From Akkermansiaceae bacterium (GTDB lineage Bacteria; Verrucomicrobiota; Verrucomicrobiia; Verrucomicrobiales; Akkermansiaceae): DNA of 50,174 nt. The DNA lies in the NCBI GenBank assembly GCA_025457665.1, contig JALOTY010000022.1:1-50174 (forward strand). The letters run 5' to 3'. Under the pieces are notes generated by a model that was not told where the DNA came from, did not search any database, and was given only the letters and a program-made list of their open reading frames with translations. The translations under genes were made by a program, and so were the position numbers. Shown in pieces: positions 31,846 through 40,345 of this stretch (its first letter is position 1; the number at the start of each line of letters is the position of its first letter).

Positions 31846-33111
31846 TCAGCCGCCCGCCTTGTCCGTCAGATCCAGCATCCGCGCCGCACGCTGCGTGACG
31901 ATCTCGCGGACCCTCCCGGTTCTCAACTCCGGGAGACGCCGACCATCCCCGATGGCATCGATCACCCGTTCGCAACGATCACGGATGCGCTCGCGGACCA
32001 TCGGCCACCCCAGCTTTGCCTGGCCGCAGAGTTGCTTGAAATGCTCCGGGGAAACCTCGGCAAGGGTCGAAGCGCTGCCGATTTTCATCGAGAGTGTGGT
32101 CGAAAGCTCCGGCCACGCCATGGTGCAGACCTGGTCGTAAAGCGGAGCCATCCGGCGCGAGCTTTTTTCGTAGAGGAACGAGTGGTTTTTCCCGTGAGCA
32201 TCAGCATTGCCCGTGACCACGGAGAAAATCACGGCGTCCAGCAAACGCGCGATGTCCAGCACCGGTGCAGTGGACCACTCGCGGACCAGTTGGAAACACT
32301 CGCGCAGCGAGGGGCCCCCCTCCTGCTGATACTTCCGCGACGACGGATAGCCCATCGCCTGGCAAAAGTCTTCCTGGTGCACGCGCCGGACGCCTTGCCC
32401 GGACGCTTCCGGCAGCCGGTCATAACGCCGCGCAATCAGGCAGGGCACCCCGCCGATCCGCTCTTCCCGGACTTCCGCCGCGTCACATCCGATGGCCCGG
32501 GCCAGCGCCATGCACCACGCCTCGTTTTCGGCGAGCCCGGGAAAGCGCGAAGGCTCGGGCTTGATGATGTGGGTGCTCGGGGTATCACCCAGCGGCAATC
32601 CCACGCGCCTTATCCCGTCCGCAGAATCCTCGATGACCACCGGCAGCTTGACCTGCGCACCGGCAAGTGACAGGCGCAGCCCCTCTTCCCCGGCAAGCAG
32701 CGGCCGCTGCGGCAACCGCTCCATCACCACCGCCAGTTCATCCGCGCCAAGCCATCTCACGCCCTCCCTGTTCGACAATGTGCCGGCCGGCGTCCCGGTT
32801 AAAGGCATCAGCGAGATCGCCCCGGCGCATTCGCCCCCGATCCGCTCCAGCATCGCGAAATCATTGTCCGCGCTGATGCCCAGATTCCGCGCAATCTGAT
32901 CCCGGGCATCCGCCTCCGGCAGCAGGCCGCCGAAAAACACGACAACCGGCCTGCCCGAAAACTCCTCGGGGCGCAGCGGCAGTTGACGCGACAACGCGCA
33001 AGCACCCGCAGCCGCCAGCCACGCCTCGTCGTATCGAAAGCTCAGCTGGCTTCCCTCGTCGACCAGCAGGCCAACCCGGCTGCCATTCCACTGGACGGCC
33101 AAGGCGTTCAC
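31846..33111 (-). CDS. hipA: HipA-family serine/threonine kinase toxin
   Basis: A 421-residue HipA protein. E. coli HipA phosphorylates glutamyl-tRNA synthetase and causes persistence. The N-terminal couple_hipA domain (residues 1-110, RVGLLVDEGSQLSFRYDEAWL) is followed by the kinase domain: the Gly-rich autophosphorylation loop LSLAGAQVKLPV with Ser148, the ATP lysine in HIIKPE (Lys184), RRYDR, HQEDFCQAMG, the catalytic loop GNADAHGKNHS with Asp304, and the Mg-binding YDQV (Asp326). All are intact, so the kinase is probably active. Its start overlaps hipB by 4 bp. Target unknown. Confidence 0.93.
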   Translation of the reverse strand: MNALAVQWNGSRVGLLVDEGSQLSFRYDEAWLAAAGACALSRQLPLRPEEFSGRPVVVFFGGLLPEADARDQIARNLGISADNDFAMLERIGGECAGAISLMPLTGTPAGTLSNREGVRWLGADELAVVMERLPQRPLLAGEEGLRLSLAGAQVKLPVVIEDSADGIRRVGLPLGDTPSTHIIKPEPSRFPGLAENEAWCMALARAIGCDAAEVREERIGGVPCLIARRYDRLPEASGQGVRRVHQEDFCQAMGYPSSRKYQQEGGPSLRECFQLVREWSTAPVLDIARLLDAVIFSVVTGNADAHGKNHSFLYEKSSRRMAPLYDQVCTMAWPELSTTLSMKIGSASTLAEVSPEHFKQLCGQAKLGWPMVRERIRDRCERVIDAIGDGRRLPELRTGRVREIVTQRAARMLDLTDKAGG

Positions 33112-33320
33112 GACCCGTGAATCTCAAGTTTCATCCCCAGCACCCGCACGATCTCCAACGCCTTGCCCAGTTGGCAGGTCGGCTTGCCCTTCTCCAAATC
33201 CACGATGAACCGCAAGCCGCTGCCCGAGGCCATGGCCAAATCCTTCTGAGTCACCTTCAAGCGCCGCCGTTGCTGCCGGATCGCCTCACCCAAGGTCGTT
33301 GCGTCTTCAATCGTCCTCAT
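33108..33320 (-). CDS. hipB: HipB-family antitoxin / autorepressor
   Basis: A 70-residue helix-turn-helix protein: MRTIEDATTLGEAIRQQRRR, then LKVTQKDLAMASGSGLRFIVDLEKGKPTCQLGKALEIVRVLGMKLEI. The XRE fold and the closing VLGMKLEI are typical of HipB. It would bind HipA and repress the operon. A perfect 14-bp palindrome ends on the first base of the start codon, and two more lie upstream at exact 49-bp steps. The frame is open upstream to 33485 but that would run through the operators, so the ATG at 33320 is preferred. No Shine-Dalgarno sequence fits between operator and start. Confidence 0.9.
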   Translation of the reverse strand: MRTIEDATTLGEAIRQQRRRLKVTQKDLAMASGSGLRFIVDLEKGKPTCQLGKALEIVRVLGMKLEIHGS

Positions 33321-33333
33321 TCCCGATCGGGAA
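33320..33333. promoter_or_regulatory. HipB operator O1
   Basis: Perfect palindrome TTCCCGATCGGGAA touching the hipB start codon. Confidence 0.8.
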
Positions 33334-33368
33334 CATAGCTGGAGAGAATCGTGGAATCCATCAAAAAG

Positions 33369-33382
33369 TTCCTGATCGGTAA
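33369..33382. promoter_or_regulatory. HipB operator O2
   Basis: TTCCTGATCGGTAA, two changes from O1, exactly 49 bp further upstream. Confidence 0.7.
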
Positions 33383-33417
33383 CTTTCGTAAAGGTTGATG
33401 CAGCCGATCTCAAAATG

Positions 33418-33431
33418 TTCCCGTTCGGGAA
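33418..33431. promoter_or_regulatory. HipB operator O3
   Basis: TTCCCGTTCGGGAA: arms TTCCCG and CGGGAA identical to O1, with a TT centre; again exactly 49 bp from O2. Confidence 0.75.
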
Positions 33432-33487
33432 TCCGTTTCCGCGAGTACAATCGGCTATCATTTCCGCAGGGGCAGGCAGTTCCACCC

Positions 33488-33649
33488 GGCTACAACATCG
33501 TCAAGGACCCCGTCCACGTCCATGACTTCCAAGCCACCCTGCTCCACCTCCTCGGCATCGATCACGAAAAACTCACCTACCGCTACCAAGGCCGCAACTT
33601 CCGCCTCACCGACGTCCACGGCCACATCATCTCCCCCCTCCTCGCTTGA
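33488..33649 (+). pseudogene. 3' fragment of a DUF1501 gene
   Basis: Codes for [20 protein letters not shown] and continues to the stop as the last ~53 residues of a DUF1501 protein, ending GHIISPLLA. The start of the gene is absent: homology begins abruptly at about 33488, only 57 bp beyond operator O3. It differs from the intact gene at both ends of the shared 98 bp, so it is either the displaced original 3' end or the remnant of a second DUF1501 gene. Confidence 0.85.
33524..33621 (+). repeat. 98-bp direct repeat, right copy
   Basis: Identical to 31383-31480, inside the DUF1501 fragment. Confidence 0.93.
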
Positions 33650-33783
33650 TGCGGGGTGGTGAATGAAGGATGTTAGATCCTAAGGTGGAGCAGATGCACT
33701 GGCTTAATCTGGACTTCATTATTCGTAACCAAGAAAACACAATCTCAAAGAACAAAGACATTCCTAGGAGTTAAACCGATTGG

Positions 33784-36207
33784 CTAAGCTCGGATCCGAG
33801 CCCTGGCTTGGATACTGGCTCTGATCTTGGCGTAAAGCTCGTTCAATCGCCCGGAGGTCTCTTCCACTCGGACAATTACCGCGATGGGAATCGATTCGAT
33901 CCCTTTAAGCCAAGCTGCTGGCTTTCCAAGATTAACCGCCAGGGTGTAGTCGTCGGCGCTGTAGTCCGTCTTGTGGTCAACCCACTGGAAGATGTCGCAC
34001 TGTAAAGTACCCGTGCTGCGAGCATTGATCTTAAGTCTACAATTGTTCATATGCTCTACCGCATCCTTAAACGCCTCGTTCTTTTCGTCAGCATCTCTCT
34101 GCATCTGCTGCTCGACCTTCGAAAAGTCACAGTCCCCACGAAAAAGCCAGAATTTGAGCTTTGCCCCGAGATAGTCGGCGATTCCCCATGATTGAACCGG
34201 AGGCGATGCTGCAACAGCGACCGTAATTCGCTTCAAAGTTCTCCCAACAGTAGCCATTTCAGCAGGAACATGGATTCGAAATAGCGCGGACTGGTTCGCC
34301 AACATCGTCCCATGCCAATATAGAATAGCAGAATGGCCTTCACAAAGGAGCGCTCGACGACCGTCTGGCAGCCCAAAGCCCGTCATGGACAGGTGTGACG
34401 CCTTGTCTACCCCGCGAATCTTGGCAACTGGAAGTGCGGTTGCAGCCAAAAAAGCTCTCAGAAGGGGATTTGTTGAAGGGATGCCAAGCGCATTCGCGTC
34501 CCTCTGAATGATTGCTAAATGGTTTGCCACACGAGGAGCTGAAAAACTGGTGCCGTTTAAATGGGCGAGGGCTGGCGTGACTCTGTTGCTAGCCATCACC
34601 ACGTTCGTTCCCCCGTTGGCAGAAACCGCGGCGGTAACGTTGTCGGTTACAAGGTTACCGCCATACTCGACTACGTCGGGCTTGATGCTCTCTCCGAAAC
34701 CGGGCCCAGTTCTAGTGAACGGGGACGGCATACCCCTCTCGGCAATCGGAGTGTGATTCCCTCCAATGACGCGAGTTGAATGCGCTATAGATCCGGCGGT
34801 GATGGCGAGAGCAGCGGGCCCGGGATCAAGTAATTTGCTCAAGGGAGCAGTCAGATAATAAGGATAGCGCGCAACCGGGACCAATTCCTGGATGTGGACC
34901 GGAGCCAAGTTTCCGGTGATACAGCAAAAAACGATGTCGAACTCGCGACTCAAGGTATCAACGGTTCTGGCGACCCATGCGTTTCGCGCCACGTGACGGC
35001 GATCAGCCAAGCTCCAGACATGGCCTTGAATCTCGAATGATAAGACGAAAATTTTGACTCCAATCGGCGCAAAATGCTCTACGATTTCTCTTAGGATAGT
35101 AGAGAGGAGCTTAGCCTGAACCCTCCGGTCCTCGTCGGAGCAATCTAGACGCGGTGAGTCCAACTCTCCTTCATCAGTCATTATTCGCGCGCTGGCTACC
35201 CATGCCGTCGCCTTGTTTTCTTCCCCGTCTGCAATAGAGAGAGAATGGTATGCAGAGAGAGACGCCACCCCAGAGCCGTGACCATATGGGTCTTCAAGTG
35301 GAGACAAACCATGAACCCATGAGCGGCTGGCTTCTCGTTTAAGGACCGGCTTTAAGAAAGGGTTGCCAGCGGCGACACCACTATCGATCACGCAAATCGT
35401 CGGAGCATCCTTGGGCGGGGGACTGAAGGACACATTACCTGCGTTGAAATTTTGTATGGTTTCGGAGAACGTCTTGATATTGGGGCGACGATCGAAAAAC
35501 GTGATGCGTCGGTGCCACTGACAATTTTCTACGAAGTCCCTGAACTTGGCTCCCGTGCTCCACAGCAGAATACGGGCGCCAGAATCTTCGAAATCGGTGT
35601 CGCAGATTGCACCCTGGATGCCATTCCCTAGTTCGGTTTTTATGGCCTCAATAGTGGCCGAAATCTCTTTCCTCCTTGTCGCGGGATGTGAAGCAAAGCT
35701 CGATAGCTCCATTTCGTAAACAAAGTGGCTTTTGCTGCTTATTTCTTCGAACTGGGCCAGAAGGTCCTCAGACAACCTCTCCTTTGGATCAGCGACGGTA
35801 ATTTCTCGAACAGCATCGGCGAATGAGATCCCCTTAGGAGCGCCCGTCAAACCAACCTCCTCTATACCATGCATTCTCTGCTCAATAGCCTCAAATGCAC
35901 CCGCCTTGGGAACCACTAGACTTTCCCTGTCGCCGGGTTCCCCCATGAACTTCAATTTAGTGCCCCTCAGATCTTCCAGCGTGAGGCGGCGGTCATGAGT
36001 GATTTTGAGAAAGACCGCCCTCTTTTGTTCGGGCGATAGCTTTTTCACCATGGCATCAACCTTCCGAATCTCGGAGATGGCTCGCCTGGCGATTGCTGAT
36101 CGTTGCTCTTGGGTATAGATCGATTTTGGAACCGGCCTCGATTTTTCTCTTCGGCGAGTTCTGATAAGCGGGTCTGCAAATCTCAGGGGCGGAAAATCGG
36201 GATTCAT
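33784..36207 (-). CDS. Subtilase (S8) protease paired with an AAA ATPase, predicted defence effector
   Basis: An 807-residue soluble protein. The first ~265 residues are a helical region of no family I know, with no signal peptide. The S8 protease domain has the full triad: Asp275 (TICVIDSGV), His310 (DPYGHGSGVASL) and Ser554 (LNGTSFSAPRVANHL), with the oxyanion asparagine Asn433 in CITGN. About 200 residues follow (LKRITVAVAASPPVQSWGIADYLGAKLKFWLF onward), probably a beta-sandwich. Its start overlaps the AAA ATPase stop by 4 bp. ATPase-subtilase pairs are proposed antiphage systems; I recall annotation names IteA/IteS but cannot confirm them here. Base composition is visibly less GC-rich than the neighbours, suggesting recent transfer. 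Confidence 0.85.
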   Translation of the reverse strand: MNPDFPPLRFADPLIRTRRREKSRPVPKSIYTQEQRSAIARRAISEIRKVDAMVKKLSPEQKRAVFLKITHDRRLTLEDLRGTKLKFMGEPGDRESLVVPKAGAFEAIEQRMHGIEEVGLTGAPKGISFADAVREITVADPKERLSEDLLAQFEEISSKSHFVYEMELSSFASHPATRRKEISATIEAIKTELGNGIQGAICDTDFEDSGARILLWSTGAKFRDFVENCQWHRRITFFDRRPNIKTFSETIQNFNAGNVSFSPPPKDAPTICVIDSGVAAGNPFLKPVLKREASRSWVHGLSPLEDPYGHGSGVASLSAYHSLSIADGEENKATAWVASARIMTDEGELDSPRLDCSDEDRRVQAKLLSTILREIVEHFAPIGVKIFVLSFEIQGHVWSLADRRHVARNAWVARTVDTLSREFDIVFCCITGNLAPVHIQELVPVARYPYYLTAPLSKLLDPGPAALAITAGSIAHSTRVIGGNHTPIAERGMPSPFTRTGPGFGESIKPDVVEYGGNLVTDNVTAAVSANGGTNVVMASNRVTPALAHLNGTSFSAPRVANHLAIIQRDANALGIPSTNPLLRAFLAATALPVAKIRGVDKASHLSMTGFGLPDGRRALLCEGHSAILYWHGTMLANQSALFRIHVPAEMATVGRTLKRITVAVAASPPVQSWGIADYLGAKLKFWLFRGDCDFSKVEQQMQRDADEKNEAFKDAVEHMNNCRLKINARSTGTLQCDIFQWVDHKTDYSADDYTLAVNLGKPAAWLKGIESIPIAVIVRVEETSGRLNELYAKIRASIQARARIRA

Positions 36208-37244
36208 CGCTTTCGAGAAGGGGGTTTCGGTCTCGCCGTCGCTGCATTAACTTTAGCCCGCCAATCCACGGCAGCTAGCTCAAGATCCTTGGCAGAAACG
36301 GCTCTAGCGCCTGTTAGGACAGCTCTCCGAGCAACACTGTAAACAGCTTTCTCAATATCAGCGAAAGAAACTCCGGCCAGTTTCGAAGCAACTGCATCCA
36401 TGCTTCCCGTTATTTTCAGTCCACTTGCGAGATGCTTGAGCAAAATCAAGCGCTCTGACTTCTGCGGCATCGGGAAATGAATCACATCGTCAAACCGCCT
36501 CCATACAGCCTCATCAAACAGCCTAGTATGATTGCTTGCCAGAATCAAGATGCTGTCTTTCGATGCAAAAGAGTCCAAGCCTTGGAGAAGTGAGTTTACA
36601 ACTCTGCGTAGCTCTCCTACATCGTTTTCGTCTTCCCGAGTCTTGGCAATCGCGTCTGCCTCGTCGAGGAGCAGAACCATCCTTGACGATTCGGCAAAAT
36701 CAAGAACGCGCTGGAGGTTCGATCCTGTCTCTCCGACGAAGCTAGTAATCAGACTACCTAATCTTACGACACCAAAAGGAATCCCTAGCCGAGAAGCTAA
36801 CATTCTTGCAGCCGCAGTCTTTCCGCAGCCCGGGGGGCCCCAGAATAGCAAGCGATTCCTCAGAGGCAATCCAGCCTCGGCAAGCTTTCGTTGTGCCTCA
36901 TGCTCTCTAACTATCTCGTCGAGCGACTGTTGGGTTCGTTGCTGCAAGACCAATTGAGGTTCCTCTTTACTGTGACCGAACGAAATCAACCCTGCCGCAT
37001 GGTTTGAGGGCGGCAATATTCCTCCTCCATAGAAAACTGCAGGGGGGGCAGCAAGCGAGGGCTTTGGGGAGGCCGACTTCCTCTCCCGGAGAGCATCTCT
37101 AAGGGATTTAGCCTCGCTGGGGCTGTTCTGGACGTTTAGCGAACGAATAATCGCTTCCGCATTTCGCTCAAATGCCGCTTCGTCCCGAGACCGATGTGAC
37201 ACGATCAGCCCTCTAATATTGTCAATCAGGTTGGAGGTTGGCAT
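36204..37244 (-). CDS. AAA+ ATPase, partner of the subtilase
   Basis: A 346-residue classical AAA ATPase. After a ~125-residue N-terminal region with a predicted unstructured Pro/Ser stretch come Walker A GPPGCGKT (residues 136-143), the pore-loop region GSLITSFVGETG, Walker B LLLDEAD (191-197), sensor 1 Asn238 (ILASNHT), arginine finger WRRFDD (Arg249-Arg250) and a small helical lid domain. A single AAA module of this type probably forms a hexamer and could sense infection or feed the protease. First gene of the two-gene operon. Codon use is less GC-rich than the surrounding genes, as in the partner. Confidence 0.87.
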   Translation of the reverse strand: MPTSNLIDNIRGLIVSHRSRDEAAFERNAEAIIRSLNVQNSPSEAKSLRDALRERKSASPKPSLAAPPAVFYGGGILPPSNHAAGLISFGHSKEEPQLVLQQRTQQSLDEIVREHEAQRKLAEAGLPLRNRLLFWGPPGCGKTAAARMLASRLGIPFGVVRLGSLITSFVGETGSNLQRVLDFAESSRMVLLLDEADAIAKTREDENDVGELRRVVNSLLQGLDSFASKDSILILASNHTRLFDEAVWRRFDDVIHFPMPQKSERLILLKHLASGLKITGSMDAVASKLAGVSFADIEKAVYSVARRAVLTGARAVSAKDLELAAVDWRAKVNAATARPKPPSRKR

Positions 37245-37357
37245 TACCCAGACATTCTAAAAATAGCTGGCGAAAGAGCAAGGGCGAGTTTAAGCGCTGA
37301 GCGCAGCCGTTGCTCCGAGCTAAAAGGTATTCTGGGGTGCTAGGTCAGCCCGGAAGA

Positions 37358-37576
37358 TTAAACGGTATCGAGGCTGGTATTCTTGATGGAGTGCGTGGTG
37401 ATGGTGGCCTTGGGTGCTAGCCAGGTCGCTGCGCTCGGGTCCGGATAAACGATCCAACCGTCATCATCCCATTCCTGCGGTGCCGGACCGTCCCATCGAT
37501 CGTCCTCATACAAGCACCATCCTTCGGCGGTCTGGCCTGCCGGTGGCACGGGGATCCGTGGGATGGGAGAGAGCAT
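37358..37576 (-). CDS. Small Trp-rich hypothetical protein
   Basis: An open frame of 72 residues from MLSPIPRIPVPPAGQTAEGW; a longer start at 37636 is possible. The core AEGWCLYEDDRWDGPAPQEW and then DDDGWIVYPDP is unusually rich in Trp, Asp and Tyr for a chance frame. No family recognised. It sits alone in the 475-bp gap (37245-37719) between the AAA gene and the sulfatase, at the edge of the lower-GC island; the rest of that gap shows nothing I can name. Confidence 0.35.
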   Translation of the reverse strand: MLSPIPRIPVPPAGQTAEGWCLYEDDRWDGPAPQEWDDDGWIVYPDPSAATWLAPKATITTHSIKNTSLDTV

Positions 37577-37719
37577 GGCCGAGTTTCCAGCAAAGGTTCC
37601 CCGCCCTGCAAGCCCGGCGAGGCGTTTGACCTGCACGGAAACTTACCAAGGCTGTCACAGCCCGAATTCGGAACCCAGACAACGCGCCAGGCATTGGGTC
37701 TTTTTCCGATGGGTTCTCA

Positions 37720-39093
37720 TCATTTCCCCATGTGCTCGCGGGCGCGCAGCTCGGTGGCCTGGCCTTCGTCGCCCTGAGCCTTCATCCAGCGGTCGAGTTC
37801 CGCGCGCAGGGCGGCGCGGATTTCCGTCAGGTCCGGGTCGTCGATCAGGTTCTTGCGATTCCACGGATCCTTGCGGACGTCGTAGAGCTCTTCGGCGGGG
37901 CGGTGCTGGTACGCGCGCACCAACGAGGCGGCGTGCGCGTCTCCATGCTTCGCGGCGCGGACCCAACTGTTCCAGACCTCGCCCTTGTTTGCGCTGCAAC
38001 GGAAGGTCGCTTCCGGGGTGAGGTTGCGGATGTAGAGGTGAGTCCCGCTGCGGACGGAGCGGATGCCGTAGTGGTCGGACCCGCCCACGATGCCCCGCGT
38101 CGTCTGGATGCCGAAGACGTGGGACTTGTGTTCGCCGGTCTCCCCGCGCAACACGGGAAGGAAGCTCTTGCCATCCAGTGCCTCCGGGATTTCCAGAGCG
38201 GCGGCGGCGAGAAGGGTCGGCAGGACATCCCCATACTCGATCATGGCATCGGTCTCGCTGCCCGCTTTCACCACACCCGGCCAGCGGGCGACCGCGGCGC
38301 TTTGCAGCCCGGCATCGTAGCAGGTCCACTTGGCGAAGGGGAATCCGCTCCCCTGTTCGGAGAGAAACAGCACGAGGGTGTCGTCCGCCGCACCACTCGC
38401 ATCGAGGGCGGCAAGGATCTCGCCGACTTGCGAATCCATGAAGGTGATTTCCGCGAGGTAGCGGGAGTATTGCTTGCGGGTTTCCGGGGTGTCGGCAAAC
38501 ACGGGAGGCAGCTTGAGCGTTTCCGGAGGATAGGCCGCCGCATCCCCCATGACCCAGGGGCCATGCGGTTCCACCAGGGCGACCACCAGACAGAAGGGTT
38601 CCCCATCGCGGGGCTTGATGAAACGGGTGATCCCCTCGGTGGAATGCGGAAGGGTCGGCGAGCGGTTGCAGTTGGGATCGAAACCCGGCACGTGCTCAAA
38701 AGGATAAACGCTCTTCGGACCGATATGGGTCTTGCCGCTCAAACCGACACGGTAGCCCCCATCGCCGAGGTAGTGAACCATGCTGCGCACGCCTTTGTTC
38801 GCCACGGCATGGTTCGGGTAGGCCCCGGACTTCACGGGATAAAGCCCGGAGTAGAGGTTGTGCCTCGTCGGCGAGCACATCGGCGCGGCCTGGAAGCAGC
38901 GGGTGAACTTCATGCCTTGCGCGGCGAGACGGGTCAGGTGCGGGGTCTTCGCCTGGCCGCCGTGGATTTCCAAATCGCGGGAGGTGCAGTCGTCCGCCAG
39001 GATGATGAGGAAGTTCGGACGGGGCTCCGGCTCTTCGGCGTGCACCGCGGAAAACGCCATGAGAAGACCTGCGGCAAGCCTGGACAGGCGCAT
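37720..39093 (-). CDS. Exported type I (formylglycine) sulfatase
   Basis: A 457-residue protein with signal peptide MRLSRLAAGLLMAFSAVHA. The alkaline-phosphatase-fold sulfatase domain starts PNFLIILADDCTSRDLEIHGG with metal aspartates 34-35. The formylglycine site is CSPTR with Cys73 (AAPMCSPTRHNLYSGLYP), so an FGE maturase is needed. SGKTHIGPK and EPHGPW also match the family. Substrate is not predictable; in these bacteria such enzymes release sulfate from algal or host polysaccharides. The upstream start at 39135 adds residues before the signal peptide and is less likely. It is a single gene, with repeats upstream. Confidence 0.92.
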   Translation of the reverse strand: MRLSRLAAGLLMAFSAVHAEEPEPRPNFLIILADDCTSRDLEIHGGQAKTPHLTRLAAQGMKFTRCFQAAPMCSPTRHNLYSGLYPVKSGAYPNHAVANKGVRSMVHYLGDGGYRVGLSGKTHIGPKSVYPFEHVPGFDPNCNRSPTLPHSTEGITRFIKPRDGEPFCLVVALVEPHGPWVMGDAAAYPPETLKLPPVFADTPETRKQYSRYLAEITFMDSQVGEILAALDASGAADDTLVLFLSEQGSGFPFAKWTCYDAGLQSAAVARWPGVVKAGSETDAMIEYGDVLPTLLAAAALEIPEALDGKSFLPVLRGETGEHKSHVFGIQTTRGIVGGSDHYGIRSVRSGTHLYIRNLTPEATFRCSANKGEVWNSWVRAAKHGDAHAASLVRAYQHRPAEELYDVRKDPWNRKNLIDDPDLTEIRAALRAELDRWMKAQGDEGQATELRAREHMGK

Positions 39094-39282
39094 GAGAAGG
39101 ACCGCTTGAATTCCGATTGGGGAGGCAACTGGCACAGCGACACCTACGCCCCCGGCATCGGGTTTCCATCACCGCCAGCTCACGCTCTTGAAACACGCAC
39201 TAATGTTCCCCTACCCCGACTAAACGATCGCAGGCACTGGCAAGCTCTCGGCAGCGATCCGCCGACCCTTTCAAAAAGGGTG

Positions 39283-39417
39283 CACCACGAAGACTCGAAG
39301 TCCGCAAAGAAAAGCAAAGATCCCAGCCAATGTTAGATTGTTTCTGTTAGATGTTAGGGAGCTGCACCGATCACTTGGAACTTGGAACTTGGAACTTGGA
39401 ACTTGGAACTTGGAACT
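39283..39417. repeat. Word-like repeats: CACGAAGA/CAAAGAAAA block and 7-bp tandem CTTGGAA
   Basis: The 324-bp gap between the sulfatase and EEP-family genes contains ACCACGAAGACTCGAAG (39284-39300) and GCAAAGAAAAGCAAAG, three TGTTAG words near 39329-39356, then six perfect tandem copies of CTTGGAA (39374-39415). The tandem array runs straight into the stop codon of the EEP-family gene. No gene is visible here. Confidence 0.85.
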
Positions 39418-40329
39418 TCAGCGGGACTCCAGCGTGAGGATGCTTTCCACGTATTGGTGATCCGAGTGGCGGATTTCCTTGCGGGTGGAAAGGGGCCGGA
39501 GTCCGCCGCCGGTCCAGATTTGATCGAGCGTGAGGAGGGGCAAGCCCCAGGGCCAGGTTTCACGGAAGCCGGAGACCGGGGAATCGTGGGCGGGATGGAG
39601 GCGGCCATTCACGGCGCTCTTCAGCAGGAGGCTTTCGGCAGGGGTATTGAAATCACCCATCACCAAAGTCGGTCGATCCCGCAGGGCTTGTTGGAAAATC
39701 GCCTCAAGCGCGGGACGGCGGGAGAGCCAGGGTTGGGAGCGGATATCAACGAGGATGACATCGAGCCTGAGCCCGTTTCGGGTTTCCACCTCGGCGCGGA
39801 CGCAGCGGAGAAAGCGGGCATCGCCAAACATTTCATGGTCCAGGATGCGGCCGCGGACACCGAGCGTGAGACCCTCGCCGAAAGCTTGCCACGAGATGCC
39901 GGGATCTCGGGCAAGGAAGGAGGACCAGCTTGATCCGGCATCGCCCGGTCCGTCGGCAAAGGGCCCGGTTTCGGTGATCACGGTGATGTCGGCCGGGAAA
40001 ATCCAGTGTTCGGGATGATGGGCCAGCTTTCGGGCAGCATTCCAGTTTGCCACGGTGAGACCGGCTCTGCCGGGTGGGCTGGTGGCCATGGGATTCAGGG
40101 ATTTCCAAGCGCCTTGGACGGCGAAACCCAGCAGCGGCAGGGCCAGCCATTTCCACGAGGGCCGCAGGAGAAGAAAACAGGCCATGCCCAGTCCGCCCAT
40201 GACCAACCAGGGGGTGCCATACACCAGCACGGCCGCAGGCAGCCATCGATCGTCCGGCAGCCGCGCCAGCAAGGCCAGCCCACCGCCGAGGAGCAGCGCC
40301 CGGGAGCAGATTTCGGAGAGGCGCTTCAT
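39418..40329 (-). CDS. Membrane-anchored endonuclease/exonuclease/phosphatase (EEP) family protein
   Basis: About 303 residues. Two to three hydrophobic N-terminal segments (ALLLGGGLALLARL, WLPAAVLVYGTPWLVMGGLGMACFLLL, WLALPLLGFAVQG) anchor it in the membrane. The EEP hydrolase domain follows: LTVANWNAARK, ITVITETGP with the metal glutamate, LVMGDFNTP, LLTLDQIWTGGG and the final SDHQ. These are the positions of the DNase I-like active site. The substrate could be nucleic acid, phospholipid or phosphoinositide-like. The start at 40329 is chosen over 40416 because the extra residues overlap the next gene and lack character. Confidence 0.85.
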   Translation of the reverse strand: MKRLSEICSRALLLGGGLALLARLPDDRWLPAAVLVYGTPWLVMGGLGMACFLLLRPSWKWLALPLLGFAVQGAWKSLNPMATSPPGRAGLTVANWNAARKLAHHPEHWIFPADITVITETGPFADGPGDAGSSWSSFLARDPGISWQAFGEGLTLGVRGRILDHEMFGDARFLRCVRAEVETRNGLRLDVILVDIRSQPWLSRRPALEAIFQQALRDRPTLVMGDFNTPAESLLLKSAVNGRLHPAHDSPVSGFRETWPWGLPLLTLDQIWTGGGLRPLSTRKEIRHSDHQYVESILTLESR

Positions 40330-40345
40330 GCAGGGGCGGGTTCTC

